From GCA-001856825 sp038729485 (GTDB taxonomy: Archaea; Thermoplasmatota; Thermoplasmata; Thermoplasmatales; GCA-001856825), in the NCBI GenBank assembly GCA_038729485.1, contig JAVYRX010000004.1, positions 48,743 to 112,742 of the forward strand: 64,000 nucleotides of DNA. Reading direction: 5' to 3'. The notes below the pieces were generated by a model. The model was given only the letters and a program-made list of their open reading frames with translations, did not search any database and was not told where the DNA came from. The position numbers were made by a program, and so were the translations under genes. This document shows, piece by piece, positions 8,675 to 16,460 of this stretch (its first letter is position 1; each line of letters begins with the position of its first letter).

Positions 8675-9838
8675 TTAATTGTTTGCCTTCCTTGTCGCAA
8701 AATACAGCAACGGTATCATTGCAATTCCCATTGCTCCCAGCAACATCCAGCCTGCACGGTTGTTCACTCTGTCCGTAAGAAATGTGAAAAAATAAGGAGA
8801 GACTGATCCTATCGCAAGACTGATACCATTTACAAATGCGAGGACGAATGGAATCATCGGTTTATCGGTTATGAATCTGACTGACTCTATGTATAGAACT
8901 GTGAAACCTGAAACAAGGAAGAATCCTGCTACAGAACTGAATATCAGCATGGAAGGAAAATTATTCGCGACTGAGATCAGTCCAAATGACAACCCGGTGA
9001 TAACAAGAACAAAATAAGCGAACCAGGTTCTATGTCTTCTGCTTGAGAGTATTCTTCCCCCCACTACCCCGCCTAGAAAGCCAAGCAAGAGAAAAAGACC
9101 ATCTATGAGTCCAGCCTGTGACTTAGGCAGTCTGAGGTAGTTCTCTGCGTAGAATACGAGAAACTGACCTCCAACCGTTTCAGCGAACATTGAAACTATG
9201 GTTGCGATAGGTAAAATCCAGAGGATTTTATCCTTCAGCACGTCGAAGATCTTGCTTGCCAGCTGTCTGCCCTCAGTTCTTTCTTCCCTCACCTCTCCGA
9301 GGGCCATGGCATTTTCTATTGCCCCAGCTACAACCAGTGCGCCGCCCAAAACTAACCCAAGTCTCCAACCTATTGCTTTGTCAACGAATACCCATCCAAA
9401 AGCGCCTATCCCACCGCCAAGATTGAAAGCACCGTTGTAGAGACCTACTTGGAAGCTATATGTTTCTGGTGGCGATATCTCTTTTAATACAGTTAGGCCG
9501 GGAGAAAAAAACAGGGCAGAACCAGACCCAGCTAGGAATCTTGCAGCTGCAAGTTCAGGAAATGTCATCGACATCCCCGAAAGAATTCCCCCTATGCCCA
9601 GAATAGTTAAACCGAGAAAAGCAACCCTCTTTGCGCCAATGCGAGCTGCCATGGCTCCACCTAAAAGCTGAAAAACTGCCAACCCCAAGTAGAAGAATGT
9701 GGTTATTATTCCTAGATCAACGACTTTAAGCCTTAAGTCGCTTGAAATGTATATCAGGCCTGGGGCTATATCGAACCAATTTAATGCGTATAGGGCTCTT
9801 GAAACAATCACAGAATATGCTTTTAATGCGTAACCCAC
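8675..9838 (-). CDS. Major facilitator superfamily transporter
   Basis: 387 residues with about 12 hydrophobic segments. The MFS loop 2-3 motif is visible as GGAMAARIGAKRVAF (residues about 60-75), and a second similar loop GGRILSSRRHRTW follows TM8. Starts with GTG. Substrate unknown; glutamate- and arginine-poor helices do not point to a class. Located upstream of the HIT protein on the same strand. Confidence 0.85.
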   Translation of the reverse strand: MGYALKAYSVIVSRALYALNWFDIAPGLIYISSDLRLKVVDLGIITTFFYLGLAVFQLLGGAMAARIGAKRVAFLGLTILGIGGILSGMSMTFPELAAARFLAGSGSALFFSPGLTVLKEISPPETYSFQVGLYNGAFNLGGGIGAFGWVFVDKAIGWRLGLVLGGALVVAGAIENAMALGEVREERTEGRQLASKIFDVLKDKILWILPIATIVSMFAETVGGQFLVFYAENYLRLPKSQAGLIDGLFLLLGFLGGVVGGRILSSRRHRTWFAYFVLVITGLSFGLISVANNFPSMLIFSSVAGFFLVSGFTVLYIESVRFITDKPMIPFVLAFVNGISLAIGSVSPYFFTFLTDRVNNRAGWMLLGAMGIAMIPLLYFATRKANN

Positions 9839-10403
9839 TTGTGTTCCTTTCCCGAATAATTACAATAGAAAATGTTTTGCGATTTTTCAGTTGAAGGGGG
9901 GGGCAACTGGAATAATGGTGCCATAGGAGATGAAGTGGCTGGAAAATCGTATTAATGAAAGCTCCGTACAAAATTGGATGTCCAATGAATCTCCCTGAAA
10001 GGAGAAGAGGCTGAGCATCAGTCCTCTTGATCTTGCTGGTTGGTGGGTATGCATTTTAAAAGGGGCGTTCTTTTCCCAGCATGAAAGGAGGATGGTCTCT
10101 TTGCTTCAGTTGTGATCGTTCTTGCTGAACATTACCGCAGGGAGCTCAAAAGCTTAACCATTGCCTTGATTCTGTAGACGTTTCTTATCGGATCCAAAAT
10201 GCTAAAAGCTCATCAAGGCAGGATTTCCAAAATAAAACTGGCTAACCTGCTATTCATGGCGTTTTCTTAAACTTTTAAATGCTTAAACTTCTACAAGCTG
10301 TAGCTCAAGCATCTTAAATGTACATTTGCGTACATGAAAATAATGGATTTAGATGCGCTTAAATCTTGCAGTTTATGGCAAAAATCTTTTAATTATGAAG
10401 AAC
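9839..10403. other. Gene-free stretch with several inverted repeats
   Basis: 565 bp between the divergent MFS and rubrerythrin genes without a convincing gene. It contains CAGTTG / CAACTG (9888-9893, 9904-9909) around a run of eight G, TGCCTTGAT / ATCAAGGCA (10162-10170, 10212-10220), the palindrome CTACAAGCTGTAG (10291-10303) and ATGTAC-6-GTACAT (10318-10335). A reading frame from 9930 is broken by TGA at 9996 and is not called. Several TATA-like TTTTAAAT motifs lie around 10270-10320. Confidence 0.5.
10291..10335 (+). promoter_or_regulatory. Two palindromes upstream of rubrerythrin
   Basis: The perfect palindrome CTACAAGCTGTAG (10291-10303) and the inverted repeat ATGTACATTTGCGTACAT (10318-10335) lie about 70-115 bp before the rubrerythrin promoter. 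Such paired dyads are candidate sites for a redox or metal regulator. No regulator gene lies beside them, so the factor is unknown. Confidence 0.35.
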
Positions 10404-10411
10404 TTATATAT
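10404..10411 (+). promoter_or_regulatory. TATA box of rubrerythrin
   Basis: TTATATAT is centred 23 nt before the ATG at 10431, matching the TATA-to-start distance of other apparently leaderless genes in the window. An ATG at 10422 is too close to the box to be transcribed, so this site decides the start. Confidence 0.55.
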
Positions 10412-10430
10412 TTGATCGTATATGAAACTA

Positions 10431-10925
10431 ATGACAGAGAAAAATTTGAATGATGCATATTGTGGGGAAAGCAAAGCGGCAATGAAATACATGATCTACT
10501 CTGACGTGGCTGAGAAGAACGGTTTTCCAAACGTTGCAAAGCTGTTCCGCGCAATCTCGTACGCCGAAACGGTACACGCTACAAATCATTACAGGAATCT
10601 CGGAATGATAAAGGGTACGAGCGACAATCTAGAGGATGCCATAGCGGGAGAGCATTACGAGGTAACAGAGATGTATCCGGTATTTAATGAGGTTGCAAAA
10701 TTCCAAAAAGAAGCAGGCGCGGAAACGTCAACAAGGTACGCGCTAGAAGCTGAAAAGATTCATGAAAGCCTCTATAAGGAAGCACTTGAAAGCGTCAACA
10801 GGAAGAATGACATTCCGTCAAAGGATATATATATCTGCCCCGTCTGCGGATACACCGTTGTCGGAAAACCACCTGAAAAGTGCCCTGTCTGTGGAACAAG
10901 CGGAGCCAAGTTCAAGAAGTTTTAA
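10431..10925 (+). CDS. rbr: Rubrerythrin
   Basis: 164-residue peroxide-scavenging diiron protein. The four-helix domain carries the expected carboxylates and histidines (ESKAAMKY near residue 13, YAETVHATNH near 50, EKIHESLY near 107). The C-terminal rubredoxin domain has CPVCGY and CPVCGTSG, four cysteines for one iron. The start at 10431 is preferred to 10422 from the TATA position. Rubrerythrin reduces hydrogen peroxide and fits with the MsrA/MsrB genes as oxidative defence. Its stop overlaps the end of the opposing small gene by 4 nt. Confidence 0.95.
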   Translation: MTEKNLNDAYCGESKAAMKYMIYSDVAEKNGFPNVAKLFRAISYAETVHATNHYRNLGMIKGTSDNLEDAIAGEHYEVTEMYPVFNEVAKFQKEAGAETSTRYALEAEKIHESLYKEALESVNRKNDIPSKDIYICPVCGYTVVGKPPEKCPVCGTSGAKFKKF

Positions 10926-11131
10926 CCGTTATTTTTATTCTTTAAATTTTCATCTTCGAGAATCAGCTCGTTGATGAGATCTCCAACCTTCCAGTTTATG
11001 CTTGAATCAGTTGTCATGGCCACTATTGTATCTTCGTATACGCCAGCCTCTTTCATACATTTGAGTAGCTTCAGATACTCATCCCTTTTGAACTCATGCA
11101 GGATCATTACCTTGGTCATCCAAAACGCCAT
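10922..11131 (-). CDS. Small DUF3783-like protein
   Basis: 69 residues, MAFWMTKVMILHEF..., with the pattern hydrophobic-LHEF, LLKCMKEAGV, AMTTDSSINWKVGDLINELILED. This matches DUF3783 proteins, which share a T...nWt.geLi..L motif and have no known function. The second Met (residue 5) is another possible start. It converges with rubrerythrin. Confidence 0.6.
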   Translation of the reverse strand: MAFWMTKVMILHEFKRDEYLKLLKCMKEAGVYEDTIVAMTTDSSINWKVGDLINELILEDENLKNKNNG

Positions 11132-11198
11132 TGTGAAAATGAGCGCGTATTGATATATTTTTCATTATCGTTATCTACCAGTATAATTATACCTTTAT

Positions 11199-11846
11199 AT
11201 GGAGCGTATTAGTAAGAGGGTCTCCGAATACCTTTCGTCTAATCCTTGTGCAATAAGTGCATTGCAGTCTGGCATAGTCAATTATTCATCACTGACGAGA
11301 TTTCTGATGAAGGAATTGAAAACACACAATTTCAACGCCATTCTCGCGGCCCTTAAGAGGTATCCGGAACAGAATCCTTCACTTGAATCTTCATACAGGT
11401 TAGCGCTCAAGGAATCACGTATAGAGGCCTACTACTCGATGAGCAATGTAACTATACGCAATTCAGTTGAAAATTTGTCTAAGGCCCTCGCAATATACAA
11501 TGAAATTTTTTCGTCAGGCGGAAAAATAAGGATAGTGCAGGGAAGTCAGGGGATAGTTGTTGTAGTGGACAAGAAAAACGCGGAGTTCCTCAGATCAAAA
11601 TTTCAGGAATCTGAGATACTTTCCTTCAGGGATGCACTTGGCGAACTGGTGGTCATCTCTCCGCTGATCATTGAAAATCTGAGAGGATATGTCGCATATA
11701 TTTCCACTGCTTTGGCAGTTAACGGAGTTAATGTCTATCAGGTGGCAGCTTTCTATAACGACATCACTTACATCATGGACGAAAAATATATGACAACTGC
11801 AATTTCCGTTTTGTCTAAGATGACTTCTGGAGGTAATCAGGATTAG
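11199..11846 (+). CDS. Conserved archaeal protein with C-terminal ACT-like domain
   Basis: 215 residues. The first about 80 residues are helical (MERISKRVSEYLSSNPCAISALQSGIVNYSS could be read as a small winged-helix-like unit). Residues about 150-210 resemble an ACT domain: ISPLIIENLRGYVAYISTALAVNGVNVYQVAAFYNDITYIMDEKYM has the NGVNV...DI...V pattern of amino-acid-sensing ACT repeats. No catalytic motif is seen. Possibly a ligand-responsive regulator; that is inference. The end overlaps the opposing membrane-protein gene by 32 nt. Confidence 0.65.
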   Translation: MERISKRVSEYLSSNPCAISALQSGIVNYSSLTRFLMKELKTHNFNAILAALKRYPEQNPSLESSYRLALKESRIEAYYSMSNVTIRNSVENLSKALAIYNEIFSSGGKIRIVQGSQGIVVVVDKKNAEFLRSKFQESEILSFRDALGELVVISPLIIENLRGYVAYISTALAVNGVNVYQVAAFYNDITYIMDEKYMTTAISVLSKMTSGGNQD

Positions 11847-12303
11847 GGGCTACAATACTACATACTCCCCTTCCACAATGAACGTCTATTTCCAGATTTA
11901 GGTCCTTTTTTATCGATACAACTTCTAGTTTCTTGCCCATGAGTTTTCCGGCTATGCATATGGTCTTACCTTTGTTCTCAAGGACGTCAACGGTTGAGAA
12001 TGTTGTTACAGGAGAAAAGTAAGGGTAGGTCAGAGAAAAAAAGATGCCGGCAACAAGGTTCAGAATGACGTAAGAAAAAGGCGTCAAAGGATATAGCCTG
12101 AACGAAAAGGGTCCTATGATGGCGGTTATGATTGAAATCAAATATGTCATTATTCCTGGAGTAAGGCCTTCAACGGAAGAAACAGGCATGTTCCTGTAAA
12201 TCTTCTTGTAGCTTCTCCTATATCTGCGCAGAATGAGTGCTCTCAGGAATAACACCGTAATTATAGACACAACCAAAGCGGTTATCCCTGGGAAGACGTC
12301 CAT
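11815..12303 (-). CDS. Small membrane protein, function unknown
   Basis: 162 residues. Two or three hydrophobic helices (res about 4-22, 52-70, 74-92) are followed by a soluble C-terminal domain of about 60 residues ending in HCGRGVCSIVAPNPDYLQKSS. The ATG at 12303 overlaps the end of the tRNA thiolase gene and is chosen because the upstream extension to 12375 would read through that gene in another frame. Not recognised. Confidence 0.55.
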   Translation of the reverse strand: MDVFPGITALVVSIITVLFLRALILRRYRRSYKKIYRNMPVSSVEGLTPGIMTYLISIITAIIGPFSFRLYPLTPFSYVILNLVAGIFFSLTYPYFSPVTTFSTVDVLENKGKTICIAGKLMGKKLEVVSIKKDLNLEIDVHCGRGVCSIVAPNPDYLQKSS

Positions 12304-13205
12304 GTTCCAATCTCCAGTTCTAACGCACAGCTTTGGCAGATATCTCCGGGTGTCGGCGATCCACAGATTCTGCATCTCCCTAGTTTTTTTGCTTCCTTCT
12401 GAGAGAGCAGGGATTTTATTTGGTCGTACGAGTTCAGTAGGGCAAATTTAGTGCCAGGTGTCCTTTCTTCCCAGACGTCTATCGAATCCCTGAATTCATT
12501 TCTTATAGCAAAATGGGCATATGGGCATTCAGCATGGGAAAACTCAATCTTCTGAAGTATTGCATAGAGGAGGGCTTCCTTTTCAGGAATTTTTCTGAGA
12601 GGTTGAAGTCTAGGCACTAAGCCTTCCTTTACTGAAAAGTGTGGGCCCATTCTAGAAAGACGGTCCAAGTCTCCCCTGACCATGTTCATTACAAACGATT
12701 GAACGGTATCGTCTAGGTTCAGGCCCGTAACAACGTAATCCACATTTTCGTCTATCGCTCCGATATTTATCATCTTCCTCCTAAAAACACCGCAATAACT
12801 GCAGGGCAGCATTTTTCTGCCCGTGGATATTTCGTCCATTGTAATTCCGTAAAAATCGGACATCTTTACTATTATGTGCTCTACATCCAGCCTTTTGGTG
12901 AGGGATCTGGCAGCCTCTATGGTTTGCGGCCTGTACCCGTTTATTCCCTCATCGATTGTAATTGCAACGAGGCTTACGTTTTTCATCCTTCCGAAAACCC
13001 TTTTAGTCTCGAATAGAGCTACTGAACTGTCCTTCCCTCCAGACAAAGCCACTCCAATTCTCGTAGGTTTCCTTATTTTTATTTCGTTTCTGAATTCAAG
13101 GTTTACCCTCTTTTGGAAAAAACGAATGAAGTGTTTCTCGCAAAGATGAGTTCCGTTGTATCTTAGGTGGACGACTGCCGTGTTGTTGCAGAAAGAACAT
13201 TGCAT
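12282..13205 (-). CDS. tRNA 2-thiolation enzyme, TtuA/Ncs6 family
   Basis: 307-residue PP-loop ATPase. An N-terminal zinc finger (CSFC at 3-6, then LCEKH) and a C-terminal one (CRICGSP...CQSC) bracket the core, as in TtuA. SGGKDSS is the PP-loop; LPCSYCG and AECPYAH give the CxxC plus C that hold the iron-sulfur cluster of this family. The enzyme adenylates tRNA uridine and inserts sulfur (U54 or wobble U34). The ATG at 13205 is chosen: 59 further in-frame codons upstream are low-quality and would run into the divergent TrmB gene. Unpaired sulfur-carrier genes are not in the window. Confidence 0.9.
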   Translation of the reverse strand: MQCSFCNNTAVVHLRYNGTHLCEKHFIRFFQKRVNLEFRNEIKIRKPTRIGVALSGGKDSSVALFETKRVFGRMKNVSLVAITIDEGINGYRPQTIEAARSLTKRLDVEHIIVKMSDFYGITMDEISTGRKMLPCSYCGVFRRKMINIGAIDENVDYVVTGLNLDDTVQSFVMNMVRGDLDRLSRMGPHFSVKEGLVPRLQPLRKIPEKEALLYAILQKIEFSHAECPYAHFAIRNEFRDSIDVWEERTPGTKFALLNSYDQIKSLLSQKEAKKLGRCRICGSPTPGDICQSCALELEIGTWTSSQG

Positions 13206-13252
13206 AAAGCTTGTAGTGAAAAAAATTATAAAAGCCTTTATTATTATTAGAT

Positions 13253-13957
13253 ATGGAAGATTTTGACAAAGAACTAACGGAGATATCAAAATATTTTGAG
13301 ACCTTCGCAATGACAGACTATGAGCTGAGGGGGTTCCTAGCACTTGTGCTCTTGGGAGCAAGTACCCCTGACACAATAGCACTTACAGCTAAAATACCAA
13401 GAACGTCGACATACAAAGTCCTTGAAAAACTTGAGGAAAGAGGATTTATAACTTCACTGGAGGGCCGTCCTAAAGTATTCAAGGCAAAGAACGTCTATGA
13501 GATAAGGAAAACCTTCTCCAAGAATCTTGATGATCTGTTTGAAAAATTGACAGACCTCAGTGAGAAGCTTACGGAACAGGGCCTGCCACAGCTCATATAC
13601 ACGATATATGGGAGGGAAAAGGTGCTTGAAAAGATGAAGGAGCTGCTGAATTCAGCAGAAAAGTTTGCGGCCATATCCACGCCGAAGCTGAGGGAGCTCA
13701 GGCAGGAACTTGGAAAGGAAATTGAATCTGCCATAACCAGAAGTGTTGTCGTTTCCATAGTGGCGCCTGACAATCAAAGGGTACCACAGGGAACGAGGAT
13801 ATTTAGAAACAACTCCCTGATCGCTACTGACATGGTCGCCGACGGTACCAAGGCCCTAATCGCGGCACCTGATTTATCAGCCTGCGGCTATACAGACAAT
13901 CCTCTCCTCGCTGACCACATAAACAGTTACATAGATATGCTGATGAACAAGAAGTGA
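13253..13957 (+). CDS. TrmB-family transcriptional regulator
   Basis: 234 residues. Residues about 20-75 form a winged helix (DYELRGFLALVLLGASTPDTIALTAKIPRTSTYKVLEKLEERGFI), followed by a coiled-coil-like linker (KNLDDLFEKLTDLSEKLTEQ) and a C-terminal phospholipase-D-like sensor domain (IYTIYGREKVLEKMKELL ... LIAAPDLSACGYTDNPLLADHINSYID). This is the simple TrmB type without a separate sugar domain. The ligand is unknown. It overlaps the start of guaA-A by 4 nt, so they are co-transcribed, and it diverges from the thiolase gene. Confidence 0.88.
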   Translation: MEDFDKELTEISKYFETFAMTDYELRGFLALVLLGASTPDTIALTAKIPRTSTYKVLEKLEERGFITSLEGRPKVFKAKNVYEIRKTFSKNLDDLFEKLTDLSEKLTEQGLPQLIYTIYGREKVLEKMKELLNSAEKFAAISTPKLRELRQELGKEIESAITRSVVVSIVAPDNQRVPQGTRIFRNNSLIATDMVADGTKALIAAPDLSACGYTDNPLLADHINSYIDMLMNKK

Positions 13958-14538
13958 GATGCCTGACCTTGAGGATTCACGTAATCGACAACGGCGGTCA
14001 GTGGACTCACAGGGAATGGAGGGTTCTCAGAGACCTAGGTATCGAATGCGAAATTAAGAGCAACGACTCCGAAGTTGCTGCATTGGAAGATGCTGACGGC
14101 CTCGTGCTATCTGGCGGATCTCCATCATTAGTAGAAGATGGATTCAATCTCGGCAGAACTTCAGATTATCTCGAGAAATTGAATATTCCTATTCTTGGGA
14201 TTTGCGCCGGCGCACAGTTTATGGGTAGATTTTATGGGTCTAAGGTAAAGCCTGCATCTCGGCCAGAATTTGGTCCTGTTACCATAGAGGTGTTAAGTGA
14301 AGATACTATTCTAAGCGGTTTTCCGGCCTCGTTCGTGGCGTGGGAGAGCCACAACGACGAGATTGAATCAGTTCCCACTGGTTTTGTTCTTCTAGCATCA
14401 TCGAAAACGTGCAAGGTACAGGCGATGTGCAATGAGACGCTTGCAAGATATGCAGTGCAGTTCCATCCCGAGGTTGAGCATACAGAGCGCGGGAGGGATT
14501 TATTCAGGAATTTTATTGGGGTATGTGCCCAGAGATGA
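13954..14538 (+). CDS. guaAA: GMP synthase glutamine amidotransferase subunit
   Basis: 194-residue class I glutamine amidotransferase, the stand-alone subunit A of the split archaeal GMP synthase. Visible are VIDNGGQWTH at the N-terminus, the nucleophile C84 in GICAGAQFMG, and the catalytic His/Glu in FHPEVEHTE. It supplies ammonia to GuaA-B, which is not in this window. The GTG at 13954 overlaps the stop of the TrmB gene (GTGA); a TTG at 13969 would give the more typical short N-terminus. The 3' end overlaps the opposing UPF0200 gene by 26 nt. Confidence 0.92.
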   Translation: MRCLTLRIHVIDNGGQWTHREWRVLRDLGIECEIKSNDSEVAALEDADGLVLSGGSPSLVEDGFNLGRTSDYLEKLNIPILGICAGAQFMGRFYGSKVKPASRPEFGPVTIEVLSEDTILSGFPASFVAWESHNDEIESVPTGFVLLASSKTCKVQAMCNETLARYAVQFHPEVEHTERGRDLFRNFIGVCAQR

Positions 14539-15049
14539 ACTCCCTGACCTTCGACCTGAATTGTTCAAGTGATGAGTCGTTGCATATGTAGTAGTCTGCA
14601 GTAGCCAAGACGTTGCCTATACCCCAATTCAGTTCCCTCGCCTCCCTTGAATTGAACTGTTCCATGTTGTGCGGATCGTCGCCCCTTCCTCTTATCAGCA
14701 GCCTCCTGTATCTATTTTCCCTTCCTGACGCGATCCCCACAACCAAACCTACCTCCATATCTTTCCTGAATCTCTCAATCTCTTCGGTATTTCTTATTCC
14801 CTCTATAACGACAAAATTGCTCCTTATTCTGGTGATGGTCCTCTTGGCCCAGACGTCCATCCCACTCTTTTCCCTCTCACGAGAAGCTACTTCTCCACTC
14901 TTCGATATTTCTAGGCCTTGGGACTCAGTATATTCCCTTACAATGTCTCCCATGTTAATTACCTCAACTCCTATTTCTCTCGCAACATTGGCAAACTCAT
15001 CTTTTCCGGAACCAGGCATTCCAATAACAAGGATAGCTTTAGCTTTCAC
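14513..15049 (-). CDS. UPF0200-family P-loop kinase-like protein
   Basis: 178 residues with Walker A GMPGSGKDEF at residues 10-19, a DIV-REYTES region and an arginine-rich lid (GRENRYRRLLIRGRGDDP). This is the archaeal UPF0200 group of nucleoside-monophosphate-kinase-like proteins, related to dephospho-CoA kinase, whose substrate is not established. VIEGIRNTEEIERF (about 93) is the second conserved block. It lies downstream of cdc6 on the same strand. Confidence 0.8.
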   Translation of the reverse strand: MKAKAILVIGMPGSGKDEFANVAREIGVEVINMGDIVREYTESQGLEISKSGEVASREREKSGMDVWAKRTITRIRSNFVVIEGIRNTEEIERFRKDMEVGLVVGIASGRENRYRRLLIRGRGDDPHNMEQFNSREARELNWGIGNVLATADYYICNDSSLEQFRSKVREFISGHIPQ

Positions 15050-15079
15050 AACACTCTATCATCCGCTAAATTTATACAT

Positions 15080-16336
15080 TTAGGAGACGGGAAGGGATTT
15101 TTGTAGCGGTTTAACGTCTTTTAATTGGGAGATAAGTTCGTCCTTCATCAGCAGATCCTTAAGGTGCTGTTGATCGTAATTAAGCATTATTGTAGTCGTC
15201 CTTCCATATCGTCCGAAGCTCATCACCTCAGAATTGAGAAGTCCTAGGCTGCTAAGCTCATTGACAATATCCGCAATTCTTCTTTGGGTGAGGTTGGAAA
15301 TTCCCAACCTTTCACAGACCCTTATGTAGAGATCGTAGAGCTCGCCCGTCGTTGATTTACCGCCATTCCTAATTTCATTTATAAGCGTGGCGGAAAACAG
15401 AACAAGTTTGCTATGAAGCGGAAGCGTAGCCACAGTGTCGGCAACGACGTCCCTTTCAAGTTTGCTTTTAGCACTGTATATTATCTCCTCAGTAATTCTC
15501 TTGTCGTCGCTCATCTCAACTAGCTCTACCGCGACTTTTAGAAGGTCTATAGCCCTCCTGGCATCACCGTGCTCCTGTGCCGCAAGGGCCGCGCATACCT
15601 TAAGTGCTGAATCCTCTATCGAATCCGATATTCCCGCATATATCACCCTGTCCTCTAGTATGTCGTATATCTGGGAAGCATTGTAAGGGTTGAATACTAT
15701 GGTCTCTTCCACAAGGCGACTCTTCACCCTTGGGTCTAGATATTCCGTGAATCTTAGGTCGTTGCTTATACCTATTAATGAAACTCTCGATTTGTCGAGT
15801 TCCTCGTTCATGCGAAGTAGCTGATAGAGCACTCCGTCGCCGTTTCTTTTTACTAGCCTGTCTACCTCGTCAAGGGAAATTATAACGATTCCGTTGAGTC
15901 CATTGATCTTTTCTAGGACCACGTTGTATAATCTGTCAAGTGGCCATCCCGTGAATGGGAGTTTCTCCTCCCAGTCATTCCTTATGCCCTCGCCCACCGC
16001 CAGGAGTACGCCGTAAGAATTATCGATTACGCCGCAGTTGATGTCCACGATTTTGACGTTTGTCCTTATCGAAGACTCTGTTGCCTTTCTCATTTCGTTT
16101 TCAACAAATCTTACAACGCTTGTTTTGCCTACTCCGGGTTTTCCGAATATTATTGCGTTTGAGGGTCTATTTCCAGCTAGTGAGGGGGAAAGGATCCTGG
16201 CAAGCTGATCTGTTTCCTGTTCCCTGTGGGGCAGCCTTTCTGGCAGGAATCCTGGTTCGAGTGCTTTCCTCTCCCCTGTTACTATGGAGCCTGAATTCAC
16301 AAATTTATCAAATATATTCCTAGATACTTTTTCCAT
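15080..16336 (-). CDS. cdc6-1: Orc1/Cdc6 replication initiator
   Basis: 418 residues. The AAA+ domain shows Walker A FGKPGVGKTS (about 65), Walker B ISLDEVDRL (about 143) and sensor 1 LIGISND; a lid with HGDARRAIDLL follows, then a C-terminal winged helix (LGISNLTQRRIADIVNELSSLGLL). This is the canonical archaeal initiator. The ATG at 16336 is chosen because the TTAATTAA box at 16362-16373 would place transcription start near 16340; ATG 16348 and TTG 16351 are alternatives. Two ORB-like sequences lie directly upstream, marking a probable origin. Confidence 0.95.
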   Translation of the reverse strand: MEKVSRNIFDKFVNSGSIVTGERKALEPGFLPERLPHREQETDQLARILSPSLAGNRPSNAIIFGKPGVGKTSVVRFVENEMRKATESSIRTNVKIVDINCGVIDNSYGVLLAVGEGIRNDWEEKLPFTGWPLDRLYNVVLEKINGLNGIVIISLDEVDRLVKRNGDGVLYQLLRMNEELDKSRVSLIGISNDLRFTEYLDPRVKSRLVEETIVFNPYNASQIYDILEDRVIYAGISDSIEDSALKVCAALAAQEHGDARRAIDLLKVAVELVEMSDDKRITEEIIYSAKSKLERDVVADTVATLPLHSKLVLFSATLINEIRNGGKSTTGELYDLYIRVCERLGISNLTQRRIADIVNELSSLGLLNSEVMSFGRYGRTTTIMLNYDQQHLKDLLMKDELISQLKDVKPLQKSLPVS

Positions 16337-16421
16337 ATTTACTAGCATCAAGATTCTTCTTAATTAAAACCGTTTCTTATCAACTATTTTACCAAAAGGA
16401 TAATATATTGTCCACGCCAAT
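16337..16421. other. AT-rich stretch between cdc6-1 and ORB, possible unwinding element
   Basis: The 85 bp between the initiator start and the long ORB are rich in A and T (TTAATTAAAACCG, ATAATATATTG). Such tracts beside ORBs are where archaeal origins melt. Position and composition are seen; the unwinding role is inferred. The same DNA must also hold the cdc6-1 promoter. Confidence 0.4.
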
Positions 16422-16447
16422 GTACCCCCCTTGATTTCCACTGGAAG
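16422..16447 (-). promoter_or_regulatory. Origin recognition box (long ORB)
   Basis: Read on the minus strand: CTTCCAGTGGAAA, TCAA, then GGGGGGT. This is the dyad-plus-G-string layout of archaeal ORBs bound by Orc1/Cdc6. It lies 86 bp upstream of the cdc6-1 start and before the end of folC, the usual origin position beside an initiator gene. Confidence 0.75.
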
Positions 16448-16460
16448 TTTTTCAGTTAAA

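Noticed and set aside
9930..10109. Frame from ATG 9930 across a TGA at 9996, about 60 codons
   Set aside because: Interrupted, no recognisable family and no promoter. Treated as chance in a gene-free stretch.
10334..10452. 39-codon frame overlapping the rubrerythrin start
   Set aside because: It runs through the TATA box and into rubrerythrin in another frame. Chance frame.
13206..13382. N-terminal extension of the tRNA thiolase
   Set aside because: The 59 extra codons show no conservation pattern, overlap the divergent TrmB gene and come before the normal zinc-finger start.
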